A stretch of DNA of 64,000 bases from M0027 sp021713415. GTDB taxonomy: Bacteria; Pseudomonadota; Gammaproteobacteria; Francisellales; Francisellaceae. The notes under the pieces are model-generated. The model was given only the letters and a program-made list of their open reading frames with translations, made no database searches and was not told the DNA's origin. The stretch covers positions 19,703 through 83,702 of the forward strand of contig JAKJJQ010000008.1 in the NCBI GenBank assembly GCA_021713415.1, given 5' to 3'. The translations under genes and the position numbers were made by a program. The first letter of the stretch is position 1, and each line of letters opens with the position of its first letter. Shown here piece by piece: positions 16,593-26,430 of the stretch.

Positions 16593-19073
16593 TTAAGGTT
16601 TTAACCTTCTTAACCTTGATGCATTTAATACCACAGTAATTGAAGATAATGCCATTGCAACAGAGGCAATTATTGGGCTAAGTAAGATGCCAAAAAATGG
16701 ATAAAGAACACCAGCTGCAACAGGAATGGCAATGATATTATAAATTAATGCACCAAATAAGTTTTGTTTAATATTACGCATAATTTTGCGTGAAAACACA
16801 ATCGCATTTTTAATCGAATATAAATTATCACTGGATAAGGTAATATCAGCACTTTCAATAGCTACATCAGTTCCTGAACCAATTGCAAAACCCACTTGAG
16901 CTTGAGATAAGGCTGGCGCATCATTAATACCATCACCAACCATAGCAACATTTAATTTTTCATTTTGTAATCGTCTAATATAGGCTGATTTATCTTCAGG
17001 CAATACTTCAGCATATACAGTATTTATGCCAACACTCTGTGCCACCGCCTGTGCACTTTGATATAAATCACCTGAAATCATTGCCGTTTTAATACCCATT
17101 AAATGTATCAAATTAATCATCTCTTTGGCTTCTGGTTTAATTGGATCTGTAATCGCTAAGGTTAAAATCACTTTGCCATTTAAACCAACGAAAATAGAGG
17201 TTGCACCACTTTCAGCTAGTGATATAGATAGTGACTTTTGTTCATCACTTAACTGAACTTTAGCATCTAGCATTAATTTTTCATTGCCAATAAAGATTGG
17301 TTCTTGATTGATCAACCCTTTAACACCGCGCCCAGAAATTGCTTGAAAGCCTTTTAAATCAACTGGACTAATGGCAATTTCCTTTTTTTCAATATATTGA
17401 CAAATAGCTTGAGCTAATGGATGCTCTGAACGCTTTTCTATTTGATATAAATAATTTAAGGCTTTACTTTGATCGCTGTCCCCCTGCCAGTGTGCCTCTG
17501 TTACCTCAGGCTTACCTTCAGTTAAGGTTCCTGTTTTATCAAAAACAATCATGTTAAGCTTACTTGCAGACTGCAAAGCTTGTGCATTTCTTACCAACAC
17601 GCCATACTCTGCAGATTTTCCCATACCAATCATCATAGCAATTGGCGTCCCTAAACCTAAGGCACATGGACAGGCTATAACTAAAACACTAATTGCAGCA
17701 GTTACGGCATGTGGCAAGCTTGTACCAAGCCACAGTGCAAATGTAATAAAAGCAATACCAATTACAATCGGTACAAAACCCGCTGCTATCGTATCAACTA
17801 ATCTTGCAATTTGCGGTTTTGAACTTTGGGCTTGTCGAACCAAATCAATAATTTTAGCTAGCTGTGTTTCAGCCATATCTGTTTTAATCTGAACTGTTAA
17901 GATACCATTTAAATTAATCGTGCCTTGATAGACTTCATCATCTATTCTTTTAGTAACGGGTAATGACTCACCTGTTAGCATTGACTCATTCACTGAGCTT
18001 TCACCATCAATCACAACACCATCAACTGGTAATTTTTCGCCTGGTTTGACTAATACACAATCACCAAGCGATAATAAATCAACATCTAGTTCAACTTCCT
18101 TATCACCTTGTAATACAATTGCTGTTTTTGGTTTTAAGCCAACTAGTTTTTCAATGGCTTCTGAAGTTTTCCCTTTAGCTTTTGTCTCTAAGGCATGACC
18201 AAAGTTAACAAATGCTAGAATTAAAACTGCTGCATCAAGGTAAATGTATAACATCTCTTTTGGCAACCATTTAGAAAATAGTATCACTAAGGCTGAATAG
18301 AGGAATGCAGCACCTGTACCTAAGGCAATTAAGGTATCCATATTTGATGAACGATGTTTAAACTGTTTCCAAGCACCTTGGTAATACTGCCCCCCTGAAT
18401 AAATCATCACAGCCAAAACTAAAATTAACATCACAAGCCAAAAAGGATATGGATCTATATTAAATATGCCTTTTGTATGGTGATAAAATGAAGGGAAAAT
18501 CTCTATTTTGCCTGAGATCATCGCAAGCATATCTGGAATAAATAAAAATAAACCCATAATAAATGCGATGATCGCTCTGTAATAACTATGCCTAATTTCA
18601 GCTTTAGCTGATTTTTTTCGAGATGCAATCTGATCTAAGTCATTTGCTTTAATTACAGTGGCAGGATAACCGAGGTTTTCTAACTCAAATAAAATATCAC
18701 TGGCTTTAAAATCACCTTCTACTTTAGCAAATTTCTCAACAAAATTTACATTGACTGCTGTCACACCATTGACTTTGGATAAGGCACTTTCAATTTTAGC
18801 AACACAGCTTGAACAAGACATATTATTAATTGAAAATTGCACACCTTTTGCTTGAGCTTTTTGTTTTAGTTTTGCTGGATAACCTAAATCTGTTAATTTT
18901 TTAATTATTAAATCTCGATTACCACCTGAGACAGTTACCTCTTTTTCCATTAAATTAACGTTAACAAATTTAACACCATCTAACCCACCAACTGCCGTTT
19001 CAATTTTTGCCACACAGGATGAACAGCGCATTGCATCAACTAAAAAGACTTCCACATGCTCTTGCCCTTTCAT
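16593..19073 (-). CDS. copA: Copper-exporting P1B-type ATPase
   Basis: 826 residues. Two N-terminal heavy-metal-binding domains carry CxxC motifs at C17/C20 and C87/C90. The membrane part contains the ion-binding CPC at 468-470, and the cytoplasmic part the phosphorylation motif DKTGTLT starting at D512, the SEHPLAQAI nucleotide-site motif and GDGINDAPA. This combination identifies a Cu(I) exporter of the inner membrane. A GAGGT precedes the start. Nothing like a CueR gene or CopZ chaperone is adjacent. Confidence 0.95.
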   Translation of the reverse strand: MKGQEHVEVFLVDAMRCSSCVAKIETAVGGLDGVKFVNVNLMEKEVTVSGGNRDLIIKKLTDLGYPAKLKQKAQAKGVQFSINNMSCSSCVAKIESALSKVNGVTAVNVNFVEKFAKVEGDFKASDILFELENLGYPATVIKANDLDQIASRKKSAKAEIRHSYYRAIIAFIMGLFLFIPDMLAMISGKIEIFPSFYHHTKGIFNIDPYPFWLVMLILVLAVMIYSGGQYYQGAWKQFKHRSSNMDTLIALGTGAAFLYSALVILFSKWLPKEMLYIYLDAAVLILAFVNFGHALETKAKGKTSEAIEKLVGLKPKTAIVLQGDKEVELDVDLLSLGDCVLVKPGEKLPVDGVVIDGESSVNESMLTGESLPVTKRIDDEVYQGTINLNGILTVQIKTDMAETQLAKIIDLVRQAQSSKPQIARLVDTIAAGFVPIVIGIAFITFALWLGTSLPHAVTAAISVLVIACPCALGLGTPIAMMIGMGKSAEYGVLVRNAQALQSASKLNMIVFDKTGTLTEGKPEVTEAHWQGDSDQSKALNYLYQIEKRSEHPLAQAICQYIEKKEIAISPVDLKGFQAISGRGVKGLINQEPIFIGNEKLMLDAKVQLSDEQKSLSISLAESGATSIFVGLNGKVILTLAITDPIKPEAKEMINLIHLMGIKTAMISGDLYQSAQAVAQSVGINTVYAEVLPEDKSAYIRRLQNEKLNVAMVGDGINDAPALSQAQVGFAIGSGTDVAIESADITLSSDNLYSIKNAIVFSRKIMRNIKQNLFGALIYNIIAIPVAAGVLYPFFGILLSPIIASVAMALSSITVVLNASRLRRLKP

Positions 19074-19237
19074 TTATCTACCTCACTTTACTCTCAAAAG
19101 ATACTCTATCTTAATTCTTCTTAAACTTAAAATTCAACCTTAGAAGCCGTTTTGTTTCTGCTATGAATTACAATTGACATCTATAATGAGTATAATAGCT
19201 TTAATAAATTTAGCTGTATTTATACTGTAGGAAAATC

Positions 19238-20572
19238 ATGAGCGCATACATTATTAAAAATGCCATTATCGTCAATGAAGGCAAGCAAATTGAAACCGAT
19301 ATTAAAGTTAAAAATGGACGAATCGAAAAAATAGCACCAAATATCACATCAACTCATGCAACGATTATTGATGCATTAGGAAAGTATATTATACCTGGTA
19401 TGATTGATGACCAGGTTCATTTTAGGGAGCCTGGGTTAACCCATAAAGGTGATATCCAAAGTGAGTCAAAAGCAGCCATTGCCGGTGGTATTACATCCTA
19501 TATGGAAATGCCCAATGTTACACCACCAACGCTTGATATGCAGGCAATTGAAGATAAGCTAAACCGAGCTAAATATAAATCACTAGCAAACTATGCCTTC
19601 TATTTAGGTGCTAGTAATAATAACTTAGAGTCAATCAAATCAGCTGACCCGAATAGAATTGCTGGTGTTAAAGTATTTATGGGTGCATCAACTGGTAATA
19701 TGCTTGTTAATGATGAACAGATATTAAACGATATTTTTGCTTCAAGCCCTACCTTAATTGCTACACATTGTGAAGACACACCAATGATTACGCTCAATGA
19801 AAAAGCTTATAAAGAAAAATATGGTGATGACATACCCTTTAAATACCATAAAGATATACGTTCAGAAGCCGCTTGTTTTAAGTCATCTTCTTTAGCTGTC
19901 AAATTAGCTAAACGCCACGGTACTAAGCTACACGTACTTCATTTAACTACTGCTAAAGAAATGAGTTTATTTGATTCATCAATTCCCTTGGAGAAAAAAC
20001 AAATTACTGCAGAAGCGTGTGTTCATCACTTATTTTTTAATGACCAAGACTATGAAAGTAAAGGTAGCTTAATTAAATGCAACCCTTCAATTAAAACAAT
20101 TAATGATCGCGATACCTTACGAGATGCTGTTAACTCTAATTTAATTGATATTATTGCAACAGATCATGCCCCACATACAAAAGATGAAAAAAATAATACT
20201 TATTTTCAAGCACCAGCTGGATTACCACTAGTACAACATGCTTTGCCATCTCTATTTGAACTTGTACACCAAGGTGTTTTTAGTATTGAGCAAATTGTGC
20301 AAAAAACAGCACATAACCCTGCAATTGTTTATCAAGTTAAAGATCGAGGCTTTATCCGTGAAGGCTATTATGCTGACCTTGTATTAGTTGACCCTGAAAA
20401 AGTTCAGTCAGTTACCGATGAAGGCAGTTTTTATAAGTGTAAATGGAACCCATTTTCTGGTATTGATTTACATGGGACCGTTCAAATGACTATGGTTAAT
20501 GGCGAGTTATTATATTTAAATGGTAAATTTATTTATGAAACACCAGCCCTTGCCCTTGAATTTAACCGCTAG
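19238..20572 (+). CDS. pyrC: Dihydroorotase (amidohydrolase superfamily)
   Basis: 444 residues; converts carbamoyl-aspartate to dihydroorotate in pyrimidine synthesis. Landmarks are DDQVHFREPGLTHKGDI near residue 57, the lysine strand GVKVFMGASTGNML, THCED, and the ATDHAPHT catalytic aspartate segment. The first His of the usual HxH metal pair is Gln (Q59-V-H61); as I recall it, this substitution is typical of the dihydroorotase subfamily seen in many Bacteroidetes, so I do not read it as damage. Followed by gshA 46 bases downstream on the same strand. Confidence 0.88.
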   Translation: MSAYIIKNAIIVNEGKQIETDIKVKNGRIEKIAPNITSTHATIIDALGKYIIPGMIDDQVHFREPGLTHKGDIQSESKAAIAGGITSYMEMPNVTPPTLDMQAIEDKLNRAKYKSLANYAFYLGASNNNLESIKSADPNRIAGVKVFMGASTGNMLVNDEQILNDIFASSPTLIATHCEDTPMITLNEKAYKEKYGDDIPFKYHKDIRSEAACFKSSSLAVKLAKRHGTKLHVLHLTTAKEMSLFDSSIPLEKKQITAEACVHHLFFNDQDYESKGSLIKCNPSIKTINDRDTLRDAVNSNLIDIIATDHAPHTKDEKNNTYFQAPAGLPLVQHALPSLFELVHQGVFSIEQIVQKTAHNPAIVYQVKDRGFIREGYYADLVLVDPEKVQSVTDEGSFYKCKWNPFSGIDLHGTVQMTMVNGELLYLNGKFIYETPALALEFNR

Positions 20573-20618
20573 CGTCTCCATTTGCTAAATATCAATTATT
20601 TTGCATAAGGCGAATATT

Positions 20619-22166
20619 ATGAATCTCTCTGACCTTGACTTTAAAACATTAAATTCAATTAAACGTGGCATTGAACGTGAAGCCTTAAGAGTTACTCCTA
20701 AAGGTAATGTTGCACAAAGCAATCACAGTAAAAAACTAGGTGAAAAATTAACTCACCCGAATATTACAGTTGATTACTCTGAAGGGTTACTTGAACTCAT
20801 TACTGAACCCTTTGAAGGTTATCAAGCTCTATTTGAAAGCTTAGAAACCTATTTAAACTTCACTTATCAAAACCTTGAACATAGTGAATTACTCTGGCCT
20901 ATGAGTATGCCGCCTAAAGCTTATGAAGATGAAATTAAAATTGCTGATTTTGGCCATTCAAACTCAGGTATGATGAAACATATATACCGCCGAGGTTTAG
21001 CAATACGCTATGGTAAAGTTATGCAAATAATTGCAGGTATTCATTATAATTTTTCTTTTCCTGATGAATTTCTTAGCCAACTTATCCCTGATAATGGCCA
21101 TAGTGAACATACATTACAATACTATAAAAATAAATATTATTTTCGCTTAATAAGAAAGTTCTATCAAAACGCTTGGTTATTGCCTTATTTATTTGGTGCA
21201 ACACCGATTATTGCGAAAACGTCTGTTAATGATCAACATAAATTACAAGAATTTGACAGCCAATACTATTATCATGAATATGCAACCTGTCTTCGCATGA
21301 GTGAATTTGGTTATCAAAGTCATGCACAAAAGGATTTAAATATTTCTTATCGAGATATTACAAGTTATGTCAATGATTTAGTTAAAGCTACACAAATACC
21401 ATTTTCTGACTATACCCAATTAGGTGTCTTAGATAAAAACTATGGCTATAAACAACTAAACGACTGCATCTTACAAATTGAAAATGAATATTATAACCCC
21501 ATTCGCCCCAAACAAATTGTCCATCGTTGTGAACGCCCTGCTTGCGCCTTATCTAAACGCGGTGTTAGCTATATAGAGCTACGCACATTAGATATTAATC
21601 CCTTTATGCCATTAGGAATTGATCTTCAAAGCGCACACTTTTTGGATGTGTTTTTCCTTTATTGCTTATTAGCTGAAGCGCCAATGTATTCTAAATCAAT
21701 GATTCAAACTGCCAAAGAAAATTTTGCGTTAGTTGCTAATTATGGACGTAACCCACAATTAAAACTACATAAAAACTCAAATGACATATTATTAAAAGAT
21801 TGGGCTCATCTTGTATTAAATGAATGTCTTTTAATCGCTGAAAAATGGGATCAAACAAATGCTACTAATCATTATCAATCAGCTGTCCATGCACAAATCG
21901 AAAAGTTAAATGATGTTGAAAAAACACCTTCAGCAATGTTAATTAATTCAATTAAACAAAGTAAACTTAATACAGAAGATTGGATGCTTAATCAAGCTTA
22001 TCAACATCAACAGTCATTACTTGAAACTAAATTACCATTAAATCTACTCGCTAAGCTTAAGCGTGAAGTATCCGATTCTCAAGAGGCATTAAAATTACTT
22101 GAAACGAAAGAAGAAGGGGCATTTGAATCTTATATCCAACGCTATTATGCTTCAGTTTGCCGCTAA
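20619..22166 (+). CDS. gshA: Glutamate--cysteine ligase
   Basis: 515 residues, proteobacterial GshA type. It forms gamma-glutamylcysteine, the first step of glutathione synthesis. Recognised by KRGIEREALRV with the ATP/metal glutamates, THPNITVDYSEGLLELIT, the LWPMSMPP loop, GIHYNFSFP and the YIELRTLDINPF segment. The ATG at 20619 is preceded by AAGG at 20607-20610; the earlier TTG at 20601 in frame would be too close to it. The last 15 bases overlap the convergent MFS gene. A glutathione S-transferase-like gene follows 1.3 kb on. Confidence 0.94.
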   Translation: MNLSDLDFKTLNSIKRGIEREALRVTPKGNVAQSNHSKKLGEKLTHPNITVDYSEGLLELITEPFEGYQALFESLETYLNFTYQNLEHSELLWPMSMPPKAYEDEIKIADFGHSNSGMMKHIYRRGLAIRYGKVMQIIAGIHYNFSFPDEFLSQLIPDNGHSEHTLQYYKNKYYFRLIRKFYQNAWLLPYLFGATPIIAKTSVNDQHKLQEFDSQYYYHEYATCLRMSEFGYQSHAQKDLNISYRDITSYVNDLVKATQIPFSDYTQLGVLDKNYGYKQLNDCILQIENEYYNPIRPKQIVHRCERPACALSKRGVSYIELRTLDINPFMPLGIDLQSAHFLDVFFLYCLLAEAPMYSKSMIQTAKENFALVANYGRNPQLKLHKNSNDILLKDWAHLVLNECLLIAEKWDQTNATNHYQSAVHAQIEKLNDVEKTPSAMLINSIKQSKLNTEDWMLNQAYQHQQSLLETKLPLNLLAKLKREVSDSQEALKLLETKEEGAFESYIQRYYASVCR

Positions 22167-23366
22167 GTCTAATTGCTTTGACTCATAATTATCTTTTTTC
22201 TTATTTGACCACCATAAATTCAATAAAAATGTCATTAATAATGCTAGGGTAAAATAAAGCGCAACCTGATAAATATCAACTACTTCATTAATTCGATAAT
22301 ACGCACCATAGTAACTAAAAATTGGCGAGATCAAAATCACTAATAATAGATAAATACTTGCCATATTCTCTTTTCTTGAATAATACTCCGTTGATACTGC
22401 ATATAGATTACTTCTAACTAAGGATAAGCCAAATAAGAAAATAACTAAAATACTATACACTACATAAAGTGACTCTAAGTGTAAATAAAGCCCGACAGCA
22501 CTACAAATCAGCATAATAAAAATGCCTATAAAAATAATATTTCTTAAGCTCATAAATTTAAGCAACAAAATATTTAACAATGGCGCTAAGAAAAAAACAA
22601 CGATCATACCTAAACTTAAATTACCATAGTCATAAGCTGACAGCCCAAAATGAACTTGATATAATTCTGGCGATATTGTCATATAAAATAATATCCAGCC
22701 AAAACCTAAAATATTACAAATAACAAACCAAACAGCACGGTCACTTAATGGCGCAATATAATCTCTTAGCATTAATTTCAATGTTTGAACATCATTTTCT
22801 GGTGGGTAGGTTGATAATTTCCAACACACAAGCAGAAAAACAAATACACAAATTATCATTGGGATAATAAAATTTAGCTGCCAAATGTGAGTTGCACTTT
22901 CAATCACCCCCCCTAAAAAAGGTGCAGCAGCAGGTACTACTGCCAATATCATCATTAAAATTGAACCTACTTTTGCAATATCTTTACCACTAAAAACCTC
23001 TGTCATAATGACTGAAGTCACAGAGATAATACCGCCGACAGCAAAGCCTGTAATAAAGCGTAAAATATAAAACAAATAAATATGATTAATAACTGATACA
23101 CCAATTAGTGAGATAATTAAAATCACTAAGGCAATTAAAGTTAATCGGCGCTTTTCAACTTGTATTGCTAAAAGGCCAAAAATAAAAACACCTAATGCAC
23201 AAGCAATTTGAAAGGTAGCATATCCAATTTGTACAGCACCAATTGATACACCAAAGCTTTCAGCCATATGTGGTACCGATGGAAAATAACTATCGATATT
23301 AATTTCAACGGCAATATCGGTTAATACAATACAGAGTATTAAGCTTAAATGTTTTATCATCTGCAT
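22152..23366 (-). CDS. MFS multidrug exporter, Bcr/CflA type
   Basis: 404 residues with twelve predicted membrane helices, no signal peptide. The N-terminal pattern DSYFPSVPHMAESFGVS followed by QIGYATFQIA is typical of the Bcr/CflA drug:H+ antiporter family, as is the charged RFITGFAVGG motif of the fifth helix. Substrate cannot be deduced. Two close starts (M1, M3) with only a weak GGTG upstream. Its 3' end overlaps that of gshA. Confidence 0.85.
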   Translation of the reverse strand: MQMIKHLSLILCIVLTDIAVEINIDSYFPSVPHMAESFGVSIGAVQIGYATFQIACALGVFIFGLLAIQVEKRRLTLIALVILIISLIGVSVINHIYLFYILRFITGFAVGGIISVTSVIMTEVFSGKDIAKVGSILMMILAVVPAAAPFLGGVIESATHIWQLNFIIPMIICVFVFLLVCWKLSTYPPENDVQTLKLMLRDYIAPLSDRAVWFVICNILGFGWILFYMTISPELYQVHFGLSAYDYGNLSLGMIVVFFLAPLLNILLLKFMSLRNIIFIGIFIMLICSAVGLYLHLESLYVVYSILVIFLFGLSLVRSNLYAVSTEYYSRKENMASIYLLLVILISPIFSYYGAYYRINEVVDIYQVALYFTLALLMTFLLNLWWSNKKKDNYESKQLDLAAN

Positions 23367-23512
23367 TAGTTCACCATAAATCTTTAAGTATTAAAAATAG
23401 AATAAATAATATACAAAATTGATTTTTCAGGCAGCATTGTATCGCCATTGTAAATTAAAAGCAAGTTACGTAAAGTAGTGTCGTGTTTTATATTAATTAA
23501 GGATATAGGATC

Positions 23513-24163
23513 ATGATTAAACTTTATGGATTTAATTTATCATTTCCAACTAATAAAGTTAGATTTGCACTTAATTTGTTTAATCTTGAATATGAATTTG
23601 TCGCATTAAACCCATGGAAAGGTGAGCATAAATCTGAAGCTCATATCAAACGTCATCCTGCAGGCAAAGTCCCTGTGATTGAAGATGGTGATTTTACATT
23701 ATTTGAAAGTAATGCGATTGTTCGCTATCTAGCTGAAAAAGTCCATAACACAAACTACTACCCTTCTGATTTACAGCAACAAGCTTTAGTTAATCAATGG
23801 TTAGACTTTGCAGCAGCACATATTGGTACAAATGTTAGTAAAGTTTTATTTAACCGATACTTTGCTGATAAAATCGGTATTGAAGTTGATAGCCGCTCTA
23901 TGGAAGAAGGCCATCAATTTTTAACCAATCATCTACCTATTCTTGAAGCACAGTTAACAAATAATACTTATATTGCAGGCAATCATATGACGATTGCAGA
24001 TATTGGGTTATTGGCAAGTCTTGATCCAGTTGATCTAATTGATATTGATCTTAATCAATACCCACATCTTAATAACTGGCGTAAACAATTAATGAAAGAG
24101 TCATTCTACACCAAAGTACATCAATATTATGGTGAAGGTTTTTTTGAACAAGCGACTGTTTAA
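23513..24163 (+). CDS. Glutathione S-transferase family protein
   Basis: 216 residues. N-terminal thioredoxin-like domain (1-80) with LYGFNLSFPTNKVRFAL, the cis-proline strand GKVPVI and the glutathione-binding ESNAIVRYLAE; C-terminal helical domain with the N-capping motif NHMTIADIGLLA. The first strand has Ser residues rather than Cys at the catalytic position, suggesting a serine-type or related class. AAGGATATAGGATC precedes the start. With gshA nearby it fits detoxification using glutathione. Confidence 0.88.
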   Translation: MIKLYGFNLSFPTNKVRFALNLFNLEYEFVALNPWKGEHKSEAHIKRHPAGKVPVIEDGDFTLFESNAIVRYLAEKVHNTNYYPSDLQQQALVNQWLDFAAAHIGTNVSKVLFNRYFADKIGIEVDSRSMEEGHQFLTNHLPILEAQLTNNTYIAGNHMTIADIGLLASLDPVDLIDIDLNQYPHLNNWRKQLMKESFYTKVHQYYGEGFFEQATV

Positions 24164-24197
24164 ATTATATTTTCTTTGATAGAATAGTTCCTCGCTT

Positions 24198-24217
24198 AAA
24201 CGCGATAAATTGCGTTT
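24198..24217 (+). terminator. Possible terminator after the GST gene
   Basis: AAACGC (24198-24203) pairs with GCGTTT (24212-24217) around an 8-base loop. The following T-run is short and interrupted, so this is a weak candidate. A perfect 12-base palindrome TAGAAATTTCTA follows at 24232-24243 and could be an operator for the next gene. Confidence 0.4.
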
Positions 24218-24406
24218 CTACTTAAATTTTTTAGAAATTTCTATATAAATTTATTACATCAAAATATGATATATTACCTATTACAAATCAACGTATAATG
24301 TTATTTAATGCCTAATTAAGATTACATGATTAAAAACCAATTAGTAGATTTGGTTATTTAAAATAAGGTATGATAAGTTTAATATTAAAGTTTAAGGTAG
24401 AGCGAT

Positions 24407-25570
24407 ATGCCACAGAATTTGACTAAAGTTGACAATAATGGCCGAGGTAACTGTGGTTATTATGCTTATGCCATCTCGTTCATGTATTACCTTAAACAAA
24501 CTGGTGGTAAAATTACTGACTATAAAGACGCCATCGGATTAGACAAGCAAAATTGTACAGACCTCCAAAAAGTCATTGATAATAAAAACCAAGAAGAAAT
24601 CACACCTAATGAGCTTCAAGAAGTTCAAGAAATTTTAGGGTCTAAACTTAGACAAATTACTGCTGAAAGAACTAGTATTGAATTTAAAAGTGCTCCACCA
24701 GCTTCTCCAATTCATGCCGCTGTAAACTTTAAACTCCGTCAAAAAGTTCAAGAAATTTTATCTAATGGCACTAATCTAGATCATTCATATCCAAATCATG
24801 CAAATTTAATAGAGGTAGCAACAAGCAAATCTTCTGACTATAGTAGCGCTGAATTATTTAAAGTTGCTGGAATAAATAAATCTATTGATCAATATGCAGC
24901 CACAATAGCATTACAGTTTAAAGATTGGGATACAACAAGCCTAAATGAACTTGGTGATGTCGAACGACAAAAACAAGTTGATCAATTTTTCTCAAGTAAA
25001 GCAACTGAATTTTTCACTGAAAATGATAATAAAAATTTAAATGAGTACACTAACCATATAGCAAAAAATGGTGTCTGGGCCCAAGAAGAACAGCTTACAA
25101 CGCTTCATCGTCGAATAACGGGTGAAACTAGTTCTCGAGACCCTAATACCAATGAAGTTATAATATCTAGAGACAGAGACATTCCTTTGGCTATTTATAA
25201 AGATGGTAAAAATGCTTCTTCAGGTAGCTTTGATAATAGCCACAGTGGAATTATACTCAATAATCAAAGTAATACACACTGGACTTCTTTGGCTTTTACA
25301 TCACAAAAAGATTACCAAAAACAAAGTGATTATGAAACTAACTATCTTAAACCTGCACAACAAAGAGAAAAAATTGCTGAAAAACTTGATATTTCAGGCA
25401 AACTTGATTCACTTGTTAATGAAACTGAAAATGCTGAGCTAAAATCCTTATATAATTTGGCAAAAAATGAAATAAGTACTGATAAGACACACCAAGTTGC
25501 TTACCTTTTCTTTGATCGATTTAAAGAAATAGAACAAGGAAAAGCCCACCTTACTGACTTTGAACTATAA
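24407..25570 (+). CDS. OTU-like cysteine protease, candidate deubiquitinase effector
   Basis: 387 residues, soluble. The N-terminus holds D9, then GRGNC with C16, followed by GYYAYAIS: the OTU catalytic loop (Asp-x-Gly-Asn-Cys type) at the start of a helix. The likely catalytic His is H291 in NTHWTSLAF, matching the family pattern of His followed by an aromatic. The 275-residue gap between Cys and His is much larger than in ordinary OTUs and recalls the Legionella Lot deubiquitinases, which carry a large helical insertion there. Proline-rich and charged helices fill the insertion. No signal peptide. A host-directed role is inference from family resemblance; the gene sits alone between GST and thioesterase genes, overlapping the latter by 6 bases. 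Confidence 0.7.
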   Translation: MPQNLTKVDNNGRGNCGYYAYAISFMYYLKQTGGKITDYKDAIGLDKQNCTDLQKVIDNKNQEEITPNELQEVQEILGSKLRQITAERTSIEFKSAPPASPIHAAVNFKLRQKVQEILSNGTNLDHSYPNHANLIEVATSKSSDYSSAELFKVAGINKSIDQYAATIALQFKDWDTTSLNELGDVERQKQVDQFFSSKATEFFTENDNKNLNEYTNHIAKNGVWAQEEQLTTLHRRITGETSSRDPNTNEVIISRDRDIPLAIYKDGKNASSGSFDNSHSGIILNNQSNTHWTSLAFTSQKDYQKQSDYETNYLKPAQQREKIAEKLDISGKLDSLVNETENAELKSLYNLAKNEISTDKTHQVAYLFFDRFKEIEQGKAHLTDFEL

Positions 25571-25978
25571 TAAATAATTCTTAACCATTTCAGCCTTCTC
25601 TAACTTACCACTTTGATTATTGACTAAAGCTGTTTCAATTACAGCTTGGTGAGTTAGCTGATCTTGGCTATTTTCAATTGAATAATAAAAAAATACCCGT
25701 GTTTTTGTAATCTCCATAATACCTAACTTAACCGTTAGTTTCTCAGGATAGAAAACTTCTTTTCTAAAACGAATATAACTTGCGCTAAATACTAAAGTAC
25801 AACCACCTACATTGGTTAGTTTAAATCCTTTAGATTGTAAAAAGCGCTCACTAACCTCAGTTAAGTAATTTAAGACTTTATCATTACTTAAATGTCCACC
25901 CATATTTAAATCCAGTACTCTAACATCAATTTCAGTTTGATATATATACTCACCAGTGAACGCTAGTTTAGGTAACAT
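25565..25978 (-). CDS. Hot-dog fold acyl-CoA thioesterase (4HBT/YbgC-like)
   Basis: 137 residues. The pattern VLDLNMGGHLSNDKVLNYLTEV corresponds to the hot-dog helix region D-x(4-5)-GH-x-N-N of acyl-CoA thioesterases such as YbgC and FadM, followed by the central strands ASYIRFRKEVFYPEKLTV and a terminal strand with ETALV. The catalytic aspartate position seems present (D23 region). Substrate unknown. Its 3' end overlaps the OTU-like gene by 6 bases, convergent. Confidence 0.75.
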   Translation of the reverse strand: MLPKLAFTGEYIYQTEIDVRVLDLNMGGHLSNDKVLNYLTEVSERFLQSKGFKLTNVGGCTLVFSASYIRFRKEVFYPEKLTVKLGIMEITKTRVFFYYSIENSQDQLTHQAVIETALVNNQSGKLEKAEMVKNYLL

Positions 25979-26046
25979 TAAAAAATCCTTTATTATCCTT
26001 ATAATTAATAAGGGATTGTAAGTTAAAAAATAATGATTAGCAAAAT

Positions 26047-26367
26047 TTAACTTGTTGCAATTGATAACCTAAATCCTAAAGCTTTTAAAATACGATCTAA
26101 AGTAAAAAAGCGAGGATTTCCTTTATTTGATAATACTCTATATAAATGTACTCGATCTAATCCTGTTTCTTGGGCTAACCAACCAACACCACCATAAGCT
26201 TCAACCACATGTTTTAAAGCAAGCATAAATGCATTGGTGTCACCATCTAGTTCATATTCTTCTAAAGCAACCTCTAAATAAACCATTGCTTCTTCTCGAT
26301 CTTGTAAACTTTCAATTAGTTTATGATAATAATTAGACGTTTTATCATATATCAATGACTTACTCAT
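26047..26367 (-). CDS. HigA-like antitoxin/addiction-module antidote, orphan
   Basis: 106 residues. It matches the addiction-module antidote family: a helical N-terminal part with YLEVALEEYELDGD, then a helix-turn-helix with GGVGWLAQETGLDRVHLYRVLSNKGNP, then FFTLDRILKALGFRL. Members normally bind their own promoter and a RelE/HigB toxin encoded next door. Neither neighbour here (thioesterase, comM) is a toxin, so it is an orphan. The ATG at 26365-26367 is preferred over a TTG 51 bases upstream. Confidence 0.75.
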   Translation of the reverse strand: MSKSLIYDKTSNYYHKLIESLQDREEAMVYLEVALEEYELDGDTNAFMLALKHVVEAYGGVGWLAQETGLDRVHLYRVLSNKGNPRFFTLDRILKALGFRLSIATS

Positions 26368-26430
26368 AATTTTCACCACATTTGTATCTTTACTAACAAA
26401 ATTGTAGCTTATAAACAATAAAATAGCAAT

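Noticed and set aside
19238..20572. Damaged dihydroorotase because of Gln in the HxH motif
   Set aside because: This Gln is, as I recall, shared by a whole functional subfamily, and the other metal and catalytic residues are intact.
25979..26430. HigB/RelE toxin partner for the orphan antitoxin
   Set aside because: The gaps on either side are too short and contain no open frame; neighbours are thioesterase and comM.
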